DNA from: an uncultured Campylobacter sp.
Lineage (GTDB): Bacteria; Campylobacterota; Campylobacteria; Campylobacterales; Campylobacteraceae
Assembly (NCBI GenBank): GCA_938041615.1
Contig: CALISV010000182.1
Span: 1-5,355, forward strand
Reading direction: 5' to 3'
Length of the DNA: 5,355 nt
Shown: in pieces, positions 5,044 to 5,355 of the stretch
Numbering within the stretch: position 1 is the first letter of the stretch
Layout of the letters: each line of letters begins with the position of its first letter
Translations under genes and position numbers: made by a program
The notes under the pieces: model-generated
Database searches by the model: none
Told to the model about the DNA's origin: nothing
What the model saw: the letters and a program-made list of their open reading frames with translations, nothing else

Positions 5044-5119
5044 GACCCTTTCGTCTAGTGGCTCAGGACTCTACTTTCTCTGTGTAGAAACAGAGGTTCA
5101 AATCCTCTAAGGGTCGCCA
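5044..5119 (+). tRNA. tRNA-Glu (anticodon CTC), unusual anticodon arm
   Basis: A 76-base cloverleaf. Acceptor GACCCTT pairs perfectly with AAGGGTC, discriminator G5116, CCA 5117-5119. The D-stem GTC/GAC and T-stem AGAGG/CCTCT are intact, and the TTCGTCTAG start matches the tRNA-Glu at 1045. Canonical numbering gives stem CTACT/TGTAG with a T-T mismatch at 31-39, loop TTCTCTG, and anticodon CTC at 5078-5080, which reads GAG. Base 37 is T, whereas most tRNAs have a purine there. It shares its operon with Val and Asp tRNAs. Glu is the best identity; the odd loop leaves some doubt about function. Confidence 0.85.
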
Positions 5120-5137
5120 GATATTTTTAAATTTTTA

Positions 5138-5213
5138 GGTCGCTTAGCTCAGTTGGTAGAGCGCCACCCTTACAAGGTGGATGTCATAAGTTCGAGTCTT
5201 ATAGCGACCACCA
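5138..5213 (+). tRNA. tRNA-Val (anticodon TAC)
   Basis: A 76-base cloverleaf. Acceptor GGTCGCT pairs perfectly with AGCGACC, A5210, encoded CCA 5211-5213. The anticodon stem CCACC/GGTGG holds loop CTTACAA, anticodon TAC at 5171-5173. Confidence 0.97.
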
Positions 5214-5221
5214 TTTTAGGT

Positions 5222-5298
5222 GCAGCGGTAGTTCAGATGGTTAGAATGCCGCCCTGTCACGGCGGAGGTCGCGGGTTCGAGCCCCGTCCGCTGCGCCA
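5222..5298 (+). tRNA. tRNA-Asp (anticodon GTC)
   Basis: A 77-base cloverleaf. Acceptor GCAGCGG pairs perfectly with CCGCTGC, discriminator G5295, encoded CCA 5296-5298. The anticodon stem CCGCC/GGCGG holds loop CTGTCAC, anticodon GTC at 5256-5258. Only three bases separate it from the next tRNA-Lys. Confidence 0.97.
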
Positions 5299-5301
5299 TT
5301 T

Positions 5302-5355
5302 GTCTTGTTAGCTCAGTCGGTAGAGCATTTCACTTTTAATGAAGGGGTCGCTGGT
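5302..5355 (+). tRNA. tRNA-Lys (anticodon TTT), second copy, cut by the right edge
   Basis: The first 54 bases of a tRNA, up to the start of the T-arm. Acceptor 5' strand GTCTTGT, an ordinary D-arm, anticodon stem TTTCA/TGAAG, loop CTTTTAA, anticodon TTT at 5335-5337. It differs from the first tRNA-Lys at five visible positions. Two of these (28 and 42) change a C-G pair to T-A together, so the stem is preserved. The 3' acceptor strand lies outside the window. Confidence 0.93.

Noticed and set aside
5044..5119. Reading the odd tRNA as tRNA-Gln or with a TTC anticodon
   Set aside because: Shifting the stem by one base destroys pairing, and the D-arm and T-arm follow tRNA-Glu; CTC is the central triplet whether the loop is taken as seven or nine bases.
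4380..5355. Integration site of a mobile element in the tRNA cluster
   Set aside because: tRNA genes are common targets, but all complete copies are intact with CCA, the spacers are short, and no integrase or direct-repeat remnant is seen in the window.

Overview
The window looks like chromosome of an epsilonproteobacterium, most likely a Campylobacter of the higher-GC oral group (C. rectus, C. showae, C. curvus or C. concisus type). This is inferred from AT-rich spacers combined with fairly GC-rich genes, a very high density of the palindrome AAATTT, a recognisable TATAAT box ahead of terC without a -35, and protein family matches. No species can be fixed from the sequence alone.

Positions 1-975 (minus strand) hold a two-gene unit. 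A small predicted lipoprotein (496-975) is followed, with a 4-base ATGA overlap, by the first 166 codons of endonuclease IV (nfo), which runs off the left edge. A single tRNA-Glu(TTC) is transcribed divergently (1045-1119). Next comes a 295-base gene-free stretch with three near-identical 13-base direct repeats and a good -10 box. It leads into a TerC-family membrane protein (1415-2152). The end of that gene overlaps a probable terminator hairpin, and a second, longer hairpin lies downstream.

Positions 2281-4271 hold a two-gene operon: a DNA alkylation repair (AlkD-like HEAT-repeat) protein, then a MATE-family multidrug exporter, joined by a 4-base GTGA overlap. The combination suggests handling of genotoxic or xenobiotic stress (repair plus export), but that is inference.

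Positions 4314-5355 are two tRNA operons, each behind a near-perfect or perfect sigma-70 promoter with 17-base spacing. The first reads Pro(TGG)-His(GTG)-Arg(TCG)-Arg(TCT)-Leu(TAG). The second reads Lys(TTT)-Glu(CTC)-Val(TAC)-Asp(GTC)-Lys(TTT), with the last Lys cut by the right edge. All ten complete tRNAs in the window, including the single tRNA-Glu(TTC), have CCA encoded in the DNA. The tRNA-Glu(CTC) copy has an unusual anticodon arm.

I see no CRISPR array, insertion sequence, integrase or phage gene. The window is mostly ordinary housekeeping chromosome. The points most worth checking are the AAATTT enrichment, the repeats ahead of terC, the odd tRNA-Glu(CTC), and the strong consensus promoters of the tRNA operons.
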